This document shows, one piece after another, positions 37,786-49,150 of a DNA stretch of 64,000 nucleotides. The translations under genes and the position numbers were made by a program. This DNA comes from Campylorhamphus procurvoides (Eukaryota > Chordata > Aves > Passeriformes > Dendrocolaptidae). Numbering within the stretch: the first letter of the stretch is position 1; every line of letters begins with the position of its first letter. The notes beneath the pieces are model-generated. The model was not told where the DNA came from and did no database searches. It saw nothing but the letters and a program-made list of their open reading frames with translations. Where the stretch lies: NCBI GenBank assembly GCA_013396655.1, contig WBMV01000443.1, positions 497,871-561,870 of the forward strand, in the 5' to 3' direction.

Positions 37786-40700
37786 ATTGAAAATACAGTT
37801 TCAGAGTAAGTCATGAGGATATGCATAAGGAAGGAAGGTATTGGATTAGATTGTAATGGGAGATAGCTGAAAATCTAGACTTGATGTGCACAAATATGAC
37901 TGTAGTTGTCTTTATCTGTAGAAATTTCAAATTTCAAATATATATGAATGAGTTGGTACTACAAGTGCCCAGAAATTCAAACTTTTCTGAGTGCTGTGAA
38001 CATGCTAAAATTATGTTTGCATATTGAACTAGAATAAAAAATTGGAAGCATTTAAAAAGAAACTTTCAGGAAACAGAAATTTTGAAAGTAGTCATGAAGA
38101 ATTATCGATGTACTACTTCAGAAAAGTAAAAATGCCTTGTTACAAAGTTGAAAAACATTGTAATGAAATATTGAGTATAATACACTACGTTAAACTACAT
38201 GATGAATTCAATAATTGCTATAAGTCAAAACAAAACAATACAGTAAATTCAAAAATGCATTTTTTGTTTTCTCAAAATGAGTAATTTCTGCATTAGTGGC
38301 ATCCATAAGAAAATCAAAGCAATTTGCAGAGACATTTTTCCCATAAAAAATATCATTGAAATAGTCATGTTCCTTAAAAATATTCTAGTTTCAGTCTGCT
38401 TTCATTTTAAACATAGAATTGTTCTATCAAGAACATTTTCACTCAATTTAATGCATGTATATCATACGCTATGAAGTTTATGTTTATATTTCTATTTGAT
38501 TTTGCTTTTTTATGATGTTCTGAATTAGGTTACTGAAAGAAACTTGCATTAGCTAGCAGTTATAAAGTCGCAAGACACATTTTTGAGCAGTGTAAATACA
38601 CAAGATGATACCAGCAGAGCAATTGGCTTTGTATTTTGAGTTACTGTTATCTAAAATTCAGCTTCAACACATCTGATAAAGATAAAATCCATAATATTAA
38701 GATTATGACGTTTGGCATTCCATGGGGCCCACTCTGTATTAAACATGAAGAATCAGTGGGGTGGCTAAGCACATTCTTATTTAGTGTATGAACAATCTCT
38801 CCAAAAGCCCTGAGATAACTCCAGTGCTGGAGGCAGCTGTGTGCTGAAGCATCTCACTGAATCATGGCCACACACTTTGGGAAGACAGAGTTGCTGCCCT
38901 TAAGGGGTTGACCCAAAGCTTATTGAAGTCAGTGAAAGTTTTCTATTCAGTTCAGAGGTCTTTGGATGAGACCCAATGAAGACAAGTAGTGCATGAAATA
39001 GGCAGAGGAGGAAGTTGATATGTATTGTACTTGTTTATTTTATCCTCCGGAATATCTGCAGTTGAGATCTACAGATACAATCTCCCCATATTTCTTCATC
39101 TCTAACAGTATTGCTTATTTCTTGTAAGTTTCGCTGAAGAGGAACAGTGTTGACTGTTGAGAATTTAACCATTACATTGAACATACCCATCAAGCACCAG
39201 TAGGTTAAGTAAAGTTGATAGTAACTTAAATCAGCCTTGAGGAAAAGAGCACGGATTCAAGTGGCTAAGTCAGTAAACCAGGAGCCGAACGCTCAGTTCA
39301 AAGGTGTGTGAACACAGGGAGGATTTATCACATGATAAAGGGCACAGGCTTTAAGGCAGTCATTGCTGAGACAGCGTAACTCTCTAGCAACATGAAAAGT
39401 AAAATTTAGTTTGGAACTCAGTCCCTCACACTGAGATCTGTTAGGTAATAAAATCGTCTCTCAAGGGAAGTGACTGGAGTCTCACTGTTTCGAGACATTA
39501 AATGCTTGACCGGACAGAGACTCAGAAAGTGTGTTGGAGGGAAGAATTCTACATTTTTAAAGGGAAGCCAGGATTTCCTAATAGATCTCTTCACCTTTCA
39601 TATCTGTGATTCAGTGATAAACCTGTGGCTGACCTTAGCAAGAACACAGGGGAGAGCAGTAGTTCCACTGTTATCTGAATGGGCTAATCAGATTCCTAAT
39701 ATTTCCTTTTTCATACTTTTTTACAGCATAATATTATGAGAAAGATTAGATTAAAATTAAAAATCTTTTGGATAATTTCTAGTTAGGCATTTCCTTTACT
39801 GTATTTCCTTAGCATAACTCTTTATATCCTATAAGAAGATGCCTTGATCATTTTTATCTGACTGGAAGATTTGACCATGTAGTGTTTTAACGAGCAGACT
39901 TTTAGCATGTGAATATGTATGCCTAAAATTGTCAGAAAGGTTTATGGGAAATTAAGAGAGAAGTACATGTTCCATTTTGAAAGTTAATAATTGATTAGAA
40001 AGATAAGTTTTCTTAAGTGTAGGAACCCTGAGCTCTGAGTGGTAATATAAAATTTACATGTATCTGTTTCAATTTCCAGCCAAAACTAGCCCTGTAATTA
40101 ACTTACCAAGTTTTCCTTCAAGAATAAAAATGACCACATCAAATTTCTTTTCCACAACCAGTTTTTGGTAAGAATTACATCATGTGTTTCTTCTGGGCAT
40201 TAAAGGACAACATGTAGAGGAGAAATTCAGGGTCCTACAATTATGATTGATTGTATGGTGAGTCATTTATGGTTTTGAAGGCAGCTCATTTGAATATATT
40301 TACTGAAAGCAAATGACATTGTGAATTTTAATGCAGAGTAGAGGAGCCCAGAGCTTTGGATGAACGCCTGTCATTGTTAAAAATTCAGTGAGAGAAAGGA
40401 AATAAATGAGTAGCCAAGACCAATATGACCTTTACAAGTATTCAAAACGAAAAGGATGCACAAAGTCTGACTGCAAAAATGCCCTTGCAACTGGCATGTA
40501 GCAAAGGCTTATGTCTGCCAACTAAAAAATTAGGTAGAGCTTTACATCAGTGGTTTTTTGCACCAGGTTACTTATATTGGTGTCAGATGTGGACACTGGA
40601 ATAAATCCTGCGGGATTTCTAAAGCTCTCCCCTGGAGATGAGCTGTCAGCCTGTGCAGGCAGTCACCCATCATGCAACCAGCACTGGTAGGACATGTACT

Positions 40701-40856
40701 GACTCTAAAGCAGGGCTTATTTTGGCATGCTGGACCCAGTTCATGACAGTCAAAAGCAAGGAAAGGATGACAGCCTGAACCTGACTGCAAGTATACTGTT
40801 CGAAATGCCCAACGTGGCCACAAAAAAGTCACTTGGAAAACAATCTTTTATATGGG
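37786..40856. other. AT-rich island and flanking non-coding DNA
   Basis: From about 37800 to 38720 base composition shifts to clearly AT-rich relative to the flanks. Two plus-strand frames (38042-38284 and 38277-38474, overlapping by 8 bp) are lysine/asparagine-rich as expected from AT-rich DNA, with no known domain. The rest holds no recognisable gene or transposon. Confidence 0.5.
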
Positions 40857-41134
40857 CAGATAGTGACAGGACAAGCGAATGGTTTTAAACTGAAAGAGTG
40901 TTGGTTTAGATTAGGTGTTAGGGAGAAATCCTTGGCTGTGAGGGTGGGCAGGCCCTGGCACAGGTTGGGCAGAGAAGCTGTGGCTGCCCCTGGATCCCTG
41001 GGAGTGCCCAAGGGCAGGTTGGATGGGGCTTGGAGCATCCTGGACTAGTGGGAGGTGTCCCTGCCTATGGTGGGGAGCGGAACTGGATGGTGTTTAATTT
41101 CCCTTCCAAGACAAACCATTCTAGGATTCTATAA
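40857..41134 (+). mobile_element. CR1 LINE 3' end, avian tail
   Basis: It begins at 'gcagatagtgacaggacaagcgaatgg', passes 'gagggtgggcaggccctggcacaggttgggcagagaagctgtggctgcccctggatccctgggagtgccc' and 'gaggtgtccctgcctatgg', and ends 'accattctaggattct'. It is the last of the plus-strand run. The next CR1, 1.3 kb on, is inverted. Confidence 0.95.
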
Positions 41135-42401
41135 AGACAACACTAGACTTGCCCATCTGAAGGGCTACAATAGCGAATTGTGAATTCAAATCACCAAAGT
41201 GCATAAGTACCCACTCTGTGAAAATAGTCTCAGGAAGGTTTTGTGGTTGTGTCTTGGTTTTTGATTGACTTTATTTTTCAACACATCAGCCACTGAATAA
41301 GGAAGATTTCTAGAGAAAAACATAACTCAAATTAAGTTAATCTCCCAATATGATATAATTAGTGTCACTAACATACATGTCTGTGGATTAGGAAGAGAAT
41401 TTTCATGTCAGGAGCCATTAAACTCCTAGCCACAGTTTTTGGGAATGATTTCTTCTAACTTACTTTTGGAGGCAGGATTGGAAGGTACTGGGTGTTTGGG
41501 CTTTTCTGATGCTGTCATCCCGAGGCTGTTGTGCCACCTGCAGAGGTAACACTGTTCAGAAGGGTACCTGCTGCCTCCAGATGATCATATCAGAAAACTT
41601 GGGCACACTGAGCAACACTAGAATGCTTGACATTTCTGTATTGCATTTTGTGCCTGAGGAATGATCAATACCAGAGTAAGATAAATTACCTCCTTTGTCA
41701 ATTCCTTGTATGGTCCTGTGGTTTTTATTGTTTATGTGTCTCCAATTCTAAAACATTACCATGCCCAGCCAGAAGATGACAAGATGATGGCTTCAACTTT
41801 GTCAGCAGATAACCAGGTAATACTGATATAGCTTACAGATGTTCTTTGTGTTAAGGCTCAATAATATTTGTTGTTCTGTGCTTTGGTATGAAGGATTACC
41901 AGTTTTTAAATCATCCTAGGGGTTTTCAGCTGCTTAAGGGATGTTATTATACTCTGCAGGTTAAAACCACTCTTGCTAAATCAGGAAGATCATGAAAATG
42001 AGCAGTTTATTTTTAGCAAGCTGCTACTTGTGCTTTGCATACTCCCTTCAAGTTGCTTAGCCATTTTCCTGGCTGACTGGCCTTGACTGCAATATATAGC
42101 ACAACATCACTTGGAGTTCCCAACAAAGTCAGTACTGCAGCCCAAAGCATTTGTGCTGTATCAACTCAGTGATAATTAATCCTGCTGAAGGCCCAGGCTA
42201 ATTAGCAGGCTGCTCAGCTCAGGCCACAGCACAACTCTGCTTCCAGGACCTCAGATGATGCTGTAACATGGCAGTAGCCATGCAGATGAGATGTACCACA
42301 CAGTGAATCTATCTCAGGTTTATTAGCACAGGTGAGCCCCAGGCACTTATGGTTTGCCCTTTTTGCCTACAGCCTCTGTTTCCTTCTCTTTGAAAGCATT
42401 T
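41135..42401. other. Spacer between inverted CR1s, possible regulatory patch
   Basis: No gene is seen. The part at about 42160-42260 ('gtgataattaatcctgctg…ggctaattagcaggctgc') carries two TAATTA-type homeodomain cores within about 40 bp, in repeat-free sequence. Its role is unknown. Confidence 0.45.
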
Positions 42402-42892
42402 TATCAGAACCATAAAAGAGTTTGAGTTGGAAGGGATCTTAAATCTTGTCTAGTCCCAACCCCCTGCCACGGGCAGGGACACCTTCCACCAGCCCAGGGT
42501 GTTCCAAGCCCTGTCCAACCTGCCCCTGGACACTCCCAGGGATCCAGGGGCAGCCACAGCTTCTCTGTCCAACCTGGGCCAGGGCCTGCCCACCCTCACA
42601 GACAACAATTCCTTCCCAATAGCCCAGCCAGCCCTGCCCTCTGGCACTGGGAAGCCATTCCCTGTGTCCTGTGCCTCCAGGCCTTGTCCCCAGTCCCTCT
42701 CCAGCTCTCCTGGAGCCCCTTTAGGCACTGCAAGGGGCTCTCAGGTGTCCCTGGAGCCTTCTCTTCTCCAGGTGAGCCCCCCAGCTCTCCCAGCCTGGCT
42801 CCAGAGCAGAGGGGCTCCAGCCCTTGGAGCATCTCTCTGACATCCTCTGGACTCTCTCTAACAAGACCCCATCCTTCTGTGTCTTGTGGGAA
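42402..42892 (-). mobile_element. CR1 LINE 3' region, longest young copy
   Basis: The plus strand reads the CR1 antisense. It opens with 'gagttggaagggatctt', then 'ccacgggcagggacaccttccaccagccc', 'gatccaggggcagccacagcttctctg', 'gtccctctccagctctcctggagcccc' and 'ctcccagcctggctccagagcagaggggctccagcccttggagcatctctctgacatcctctgga'. It ends within the ORF2/3' junction region. It is GC-rich compared with its surroundings. The roughly 110-codon frames on either strand (42499-42840 plus, 42596-42928 minus) are CR1 translations, not host genes. Confidence 0.96.
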
Positions 42893-44578
42893 ACTTGACT
42901 CATTTTGGCATCTGGAGACCAGGCACAAAACCCATCAGTGTCTAAAACAGCACTAAGTTGCCTGTGATTGAGCAACTAAACTCCATCACAGATGTCCAAA
43001 CATCCACCAGCAGAGTGGGCCAGTTTAATGCTGTTTGAGGGGGAGTTTGCAAAAATGGCAGCAAAATTCCAAACTGTCAAAACAATTCCAAACTGAGAGC
43101 ATTTGAAACTTAGAATTCAATGAACCAGCAGTCCTTGATTCTCAGTGCACAGTGGGATTCATCACACCCATTTTAGCTATCTACAGTTTATAGTCTTGCT
43201 TAAGTTATTTTTAAGGTTTCCTGAATGGAGAAGAGACACATAGAGCAAGAAAAGCACTTCCAGGAAATTATTCATCTTCTCTTAAGATAAATGCCCATAA
43301 TAGGTGGAATGAACAACAGCTAAAATGCTTCTTTGGTGTAAAGAGGAACTAGATGACCTGCTGAAACCTGCTGAAGTGCACTGCCCCACCATCAGAGACT
43401 TCAGCTGTGTTTTCTAGCTAAAGCCCCCAAAAAATGTGGAACTGCAAAAAACTGGGTAAAGGACTAATTGTTGATTAATTCTCATTTCTGAGATAACTCT
43501 CATGCAGACTTTGATTTTGGTAGGAGCAACAATGGTTGCTTTTGAAAAATATCCCTCTTAATGGCTTGACTTCAGGGAAGAAAAACCCCCACTGAAGTCT
43601 CTGTGGGTTGTTGAGAGTTCAGTGTTTTGTTGTTTGGGGGTTTTTTCCAAAGCCAGCATTTGTTTAGATGGCTAGATACACATTTAGAAGTGCAACTTTG
43701 ACCACATTTATTCAGAGACATCAGCCAGTGCTCTGAGGTCTGCAGAGAAAATTGACATAACCATCTCTGTTCTCTCCAGGGGTAATGGGAGGGAGAGAAA
43801 GATGCCCACCTCCAGAGCAGAAGTAGATGCCAAACTGGAAGGCATCCAGCTCAGTGGCATGCAAGAAATATAATACATTATTTCAATGCAAGCACTTGGG
43901 TTTATTTGGGAAATCAATTAACAATAAGTGCATACATCCATTTACAAAATGGTAGTGTACCAGACACATACACACACAAGTTGTAATTGAAAACTGAAAT
44001 AACACCAGAAGGAATAATCATTAAAGCAAAACAAAAAACGCCTCCAAAAAGCCAAGAATAATATTTAATAAAATAAAATAATTCATCCATCTGCAGTTAC
44101 ATCCTTAGGGGGAGGCCACGGACTAACAAGAAAACAAATCTAGATAGAAATGAAAATAATGTTGTGAAGGCGATGGGAGGAACAAGGGAGAGATTTCTTT
44201 GCAGATTAGCTGCTTATGAACCAAAAGTATTTCAATTTGATCACTTGCTTGTAGATATGTTTATCAGAGAATGGGGAATTCCATCATATGCTCCTACCAT
44301 CCAGAAGAATAATTATTCTTTGCCTATTCAGACGTTTCACTCTATTAACTGGAACAGCCACAGAATTCAGGAGCTCTCATCCAAGATACCAGCCGAAGAT
44401 CTTACTTTCTTTCCCTAAATCATAGTAATCCCACAGGTTAATCCAATGTGATTCCCTTCATCTTTGCTGTGAATGTGTATGACCTGAGGCAGCTAAAAAC
44501 CCAGGTACCAAAGAGCCACTTAACAGCACCCAATGGACCCCCCAGGGAAGTTGGATACCCTATGAACCTTGAGATGTG
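42893..44578. other. Unique non-coding sequence, no gene recognised
   Basis: No gene is supported. The 84-codon plus frame at 44164-44418 has no known domain, and the A/T-rich DNA just upstream (about 44020-44085) is low-complexity. Confidence 0.5.
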
Positions 44579-45284
44579 TTGACCTCTAACTCAGTTCCCT
44601 TAATATTAGCTTGCATTCTGCAATTTATAGTCTTTAATTATAGATTTTCAAATAAAATTTAAAAACAAAACAAACAAAAAATTAGAGACAGGAAAAAGAA
44701 ATTCTGTAGATCTGCACATATGCTACATAGCCAAATGGGCCTCAGTGGAAAAAGTCTCAGGGGGCCCTGTAATTAAGGCAGTGATTTTATCCGAGACATT
44801 CATTGAATACCAACCACTGCACTTCCATAAGATTCCGGCAGGTAGGCTAGCCCTGAAAAACAGCCAATGCATTGCTTTTGTTTGGATCTTTTTGCTTTTC
44901 CCAAGAATGCCATTCATAGAAATTAAACTTCAGTTAGTATTGAAATTTATGTAACCTGCTGGATATATGATTTTTTTCCCATATCATATGAGCCAGAAAT
45001 AGAAAATATTTGCTAAGATATAGTAAGAGTAATGCTGGATACAATTAGCAAGGCTTTTAATGCAGTATCCTTCCTTCAAGAGTTCCTCAGAGGAAGACAC
45101 AAGAATTCCCTTTGAGGAATTATGGACTAATTTTGTCATATAAACCTGTCAGCAGTGATGATTGTATACCCTAAAGTATGAGACTTTGTGTTATATTGTA
45201 TTTCCCTTAAGCATCTATCCTCTGTGAGATAACTCAGAGTATTCCCAAATATACTCTCCTCCTGCAAAATTGCCTGCCCAGTAA

Positions 45285-45530
45285 TACCTTATAGTAGTGA
45301 GTTCCAGAGGTCAATTAAGCATTGTAGGAGGAAAAAAAATATTCTTCGTTTACAACACTGAAAAATGCTTCCCCCATTGTCCAGTATCTGAACCCCCATG
45401 TCCTTGCCAGGCCTTTGCCTTGGTCTCTGGTCTAACTCTTGAACTGCATGACTGTACTTAAACTCACCAACATACCTCACCACCTTCCACAAGTAACTTT
45501 GTCACCTTCAAACCATGCCTCTTTCCTTTC
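45285..45530 (-). mobile_element. Possible ancient CR1 remnant
   Basis: The plus strand 'agtagtgagttccagaggtcaattaagcattgtaggaggaaaaaaaatattcttcg' is reminiscent of antisense old amniote CR1 ('gcaatgagttccacaggttaactatgcattgtgtgaagaaatact'). The later 'gtaactttgtcaccttcaaaccatgcc' also fits loosely. It is very diverged and the extent is a guess. The second copy is at 46826-47071. Confidence 0.4.
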
Positions 45531-45811
45531 CTACATTCCATTGGTTTCTTAGAAGACACATTGAATTAATTCACCTTTTGCCAAACCCATCCTGAATTTT
45601 GTCCCATTAGAAGCTCTTTGGTGGCTTATGTGACCTCTGGTCAAAGATGAGGGGTGATAAGGGATGTCCTGTGGTAGTCTGTCCATCTGTTCTCTGTAAT
45701 GTCACCCTGTGAGCAATGTGCAAAGGGCTCAAGTAGAGTAGAGGATTGTGTTTCTCCTTTACAAAAGCTAGGAAGAAAGAGTTGCAATTGTTTCACATGT
45801 TTTAAACAACT

Positions 45812-46010
45812 CAGAATCATAGAATTTTTGTGGTTGGCAGGAACATTTAAGACGATCTCATTCCAATCCCCGGCCATGGGCAGGGACACCTTCCACTAGA
45901 CCAGATTGCTCCAATCTGGCCTTTAGCACTGACAAGGATAGGGCAGCCACAATCTCTCTGGGCAGCCTGACTTATGTGGCCACTAACTAGTTCCTGAAAG
46001 TAAAGTTTTC
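45812..46010 (-). mobile_element. CR1 LINE 3' end (in duplicated block, copy 1)
   Basis: The plus strand reads 'cagaatcatagaatttttgtggttggcaggaacatttaagacgatctcattccaatccccggccatgggcagggacaccttccactaga', the CR1 antisense tail. It then continues 'ggcagccacaatctctctgggcagcc'. Past about 46010 the match is lost. It is more diverged than the copy at 42.4 kb. Confidence 0.9.
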
Positions 46011-46118
46011 CTTCTGCTGTAATTGAATACATTACGTACTGCACAGCCCTGCCTTGCTTCCCATTGCAATGAATCTCTGTTGAGTGATGGTTTAATTCTA
46101 GGTGTTGATAATTTAACT

Positions 46119-46119
46119 N
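46119..46119. other. Single-N assembly gap
   Basis: One unresolved base sits precisely between the two 1,540-bp copies, so it marks a contig join of unknown or negative size. Confidence 0.97.
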
Positions 46120-47659
46120 TTGACCTCTAACTCAGTTCCCTTAATATTAGCTTGCATTCTGCAATTTATAGTCTTTAATTATAGATTTTCAAATAAAATT
46201 TAAAGACAAAACAAACAAAAAATTAGAGACAGGAAAAAGAAATTCTGTAGATCTGCACATATGCTACATAGCCAAATGGGCCTCAGTGGAAAAAGTCTCA
46301 GGGGGCCCTGTAATTAAGGCAGTGATTTTATCCGAGACATTCATTGAATACCAACCACTGCACTTCCATAAGATTCCGGCAGGTAGGCTAGCCCTGAAAA
46401 ACAGCCAATGCATTGCTTTTGTTTGGATCTTTTTGCTTTTCCCAAGAATGCCATTCATAGAAATTAAACTTCAGTTAGTATTGAAATTTATGTAACCTGC
46501 TGGATATATGATTTTTTTCCCATATCATATGAGCCAGAAATAGAAAATATTTGCTAAGATATAGTAAGAGTAATGCTGGATACAATTAGCAAGGCTTTTA
46601 ATGCAGTATCCTTCCTTCAAGAGTTCCTCAGAGGAAGACACAAGAATTCCCTTTGAGGAATTATGGACTAATTTTGTCATATAAACCTGTCAGCAGTGAT
46701 GATTGTATACCCTAAAGTATGAGACTTTGTGTTATATTGTATTTCCCTTAAGCATCTATCCTCTGTGAGATAACTCAGAGTATTCCCAAATATACTCTCC
46801 TCCTGCAAAATTGCCTGCCCAGTAATACCTTATAGTAGTGAGTTCCAGAGGTCAATTAAGCATTGTAGGAGGAAAAAAAATATTCTTCGTTTACAACACT
46901 GAAAAATGCTTCCCCCATTGTCCAGTATCTGAACCCCCATGTCCTTGCCAGGCCTTTGCCTTGGTCTCTGGTCTAACTCTTGAACTGCATGACTGTACTT
47001 AAACTCACCAACATACCTCACCACCTTCCACAAGTAACTTTGTCACCTTCAAACCATGCCTCTTTCCTTTCCTACATTCCATTGGTTTCTTAGAAGACAC
47101 ATTGAATTAATTCACCTTTTGCCAAACCCATCCTGAATTTTGTCCCATTAGAAGCTCTTTGGTGGCTTATGTGACCTCTGGTCAAAGATGAGGGGTGATA
47201 AGGGATGTCCTGTGGTAGTCTGTCCATCTGTTCTCTGTAATGTCACCCTGTGAGCAATGTGCAAAGGGCTCAAGTAGAGTAGAGGATTGTGTTTCTCCTT
47301 TACAAAAGCTAGGAAGAAAGAGTTGCAATTGTTTCACATGTTTTAAACAACTCAGAATCATAGAATTTTTGTGGTTGGCAGGAACATTTAAGACGATCTC
47401 ATTCCAATCCCCGGCCATGGGCAGGGACACCTTCCACTAGACCAGATTGCTCCAATCTGGCCTTTAGCACTGACAAGGATAGGGCAGCCACAATCTCTCT
47501 GGGCAGCCTGACTTATGTGGCCACTAACTAGTTCCTGAAAGTAAAGTTTTCCTTCTGCTGTAATTGAATACATTACGTACTGCACAGCCCTGCCTTGCTT
47601 CCCATTGCAATGAATCTCTGTTGAGTGATGGTTTAATTCTAGGTGTTGATAATTTAACT
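46120..47659 (+). repeat. 1,540-bp direct repeat, copy 2
   Basis: This copy starts directly after the N and its right edge runs into unique sequence at 47660. All open frames of copy 1 reappear shifted by 1,541 (for example 44723-44917 and 46264-46458 on the minus strand) with the same translations. No sequence decay separates the copies beyond the one substitution noted for copy 1. Confidence 0.97.
47353..47551 (-). mobile_element. CR1 LINE 3' end (in duplicated block, copy 2)
   Basis: This repeats the CR1 fragment at 45812-46010. If the block is an assembly artefact, only one such insertion exists in the genome. Confidence 0.9.
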
Positions 47660-48976
47660 TCCTCATTCCTTCCCTCTCTCAGATCTCTGTGATTTTTCTG
47701 TCTCTCCAGTCATGCATCCCTCCATCATGGCAAGCAGTTGCAATCCTGATGGCTTTTCTGATAGCTCAGCATTCCAGTTCCTCTCCCATTTGTGTAAGAC
47801 TAAATAAGGAAGGGAAAAAAGGAGCAGAAGACTCAATCTACTGGATGAGGCATCGACGCCCTGGCCCATGTAGCCCAGGAAGGGGATTGGAAGCCTTTTA
47901 GCAACCCTTGGCAAAGTATACAAGGAATTAGAAGGCTCAGGGTCTTGGACACTGCTTGACCAGGTCACTGTAGGCATGGCAGGAGAGGAGGCAATACTAA
48001 GGGGGGATGCAGCTTGCATGGTGTGTGGGGACACAGCTCAAAACCAGTGAAAACATGGCACCTGGTTTTATAGTATTGAGGAAAGCAAGAAACGATGTGA
48101 AGGGTGATTCACACATTGAGAACTAATCTTCTTAAAGAAATCTTATACTGCCCCACAGCCTTGCCTTGCCTTGCCTTGCCTTGCCTTGCCTTCCCTGTGC
48201 TCCAGCAGTGAACACCTCATGATGAGCTACTCTCTCAAGTAATGTTGCCCTGACTGATACACCCCAGTCACACTCTCCAACTTTGATCATATTATATCCA
48301 CCAGTTCATCTGGAGTTGTGTCTCAAGCCATGTGCCAATTGGCTAAACGAGCTCTATCCTTTCTGAAGTGATGGTCACTGCCTGTTCATCATCACGAATG
48401 TGCTTAGTACTTCCTCCTTTTGAAATTTGGACACCATTTATTTCTGTCTCATAGCAAGAATTTCAGTACAGGAAATACATTGACAGAACAATCCCAGGAT
48501 CACAGTTCACCTTCTAATTTTTTATGTGTTTTCCAATCTGAAAATCAGATCAGAGGTCTCCATGCTGCCCCTCTTCTATCCCACCCTATAGCCATGGCAC
48601 CAGCTTGCAGAGGAACTATTATTTTCCTCTAAAGCCTAATGTGATTCATTTTACAATACCTAAATGAGGGCAGTTCATACATCTGCAGATGACTCGGACT
48701 CCTTATGGAGCCCTTACCATCAAGAGTGAGTGATAGCTGCACTTAGTGCAAAGTCCTTTAAATGTACCTTGGGTTTCTATTTTAAGAAGACACAGATAGT
48801 ATGCTTAAAGTGCTTTTGTCACTGCTGACAGTAAAGAGAATTCATAGTGAGTAACTCCTCCACAGAAATTTGGATTTAGTCAGATGACTGCCACCATGGG
48901 TGGACAACCTACATATTGTACGACTGAACCTTGCCAAGTTTCTGTGACTCACAGTTTTCCATTGCATTGATAGTGT
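47660..48976. other. Non-coding sequence with pentanucleotide repeat
   Basis: No gene is supported. The 123-codon minus frame (47663-48034) and the 70-codon plus frames have no recognisable domain. A CCTTG array lies at 48159-48190. Confidence 0.5.
48159..48190 (+). repeat. (CCTTG)6 pentanucleotide repeat
   Basis: About 6.4 perfect CCTTG units are seen over 32 bp, ending in 'ccttcc'. It lies in non-coding DNA. Confidence 0.95.
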
Positions 48977-49150
48977 CCTCTAACTTCATGTCGCCAGCAA
49001 ATTTCATCAGTGTATTCCTACTTTGTGTACATATTAAATCAGTTCAGTGAGAGGAGAAATTCCACCAGTAGCTTTCCTCCATGTGAGCAATCAGCCTCTC
49101 ACTGAGACTCAATGTAGTTTCCCATGCAGTCAGTTTATCAGTCACCTGTT
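48977..49150 (-). mobile_element. Ancient CR1 remnant (reverse transcriptase region)
   Basis: The plus strand 'cttcatgtcgccagcaaatttcatcagtgtattcctactttgtg' resembles the antisense of old CR1 ORF2 ('ttggtgtcatctgcaaattttatcagtgtgctcctac…'). It is followed by 'atattaaatcagttcagtgagag' and 'ccaccagtagctttcctcc', which fit the next landmarks. It is diverged and frame-broken. Since young avian CR1 copies rarely include this part, an old insertion is more likely. Confidence 0.5.

Larger units (their letters stand above)
44579..46118 (+). repeat. 1,540-bp direct repeat, copy 1
   Basis: Bases 44579-46118 recur at 46120-47659 (offset 1,541). The only difference noticed is A at 44664 against G at 46205. 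The copy ends exactly at the N at 46119, while its left edge joins unique sequence. It contains an old CR1-like remnant (45285-45530) and a younger minus CR1 (45812-46010). It is most simply two alleles or overlapping contig ends placed in tandem. Confidence 0.97.

Noticed and set aside
42499..42975. Several frames of 84 to 113 codons on both strands
   Set aside because: They lie within or run out of the CR1 copy at 42402-42892 and translate its 3' region in wrong frames.
44164..44418. 84-codon plus frame with a protein-like mix of residues
   Set aside because: No similarity I recognise, no splice sites at sensible positions, and low-complexity DNA directly upstream.
44579..47659. Real recent segmental duplication
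   Set aside because: The N at the exact join and near-complete identity make an assembly overlap more likely, although it is not excluded.
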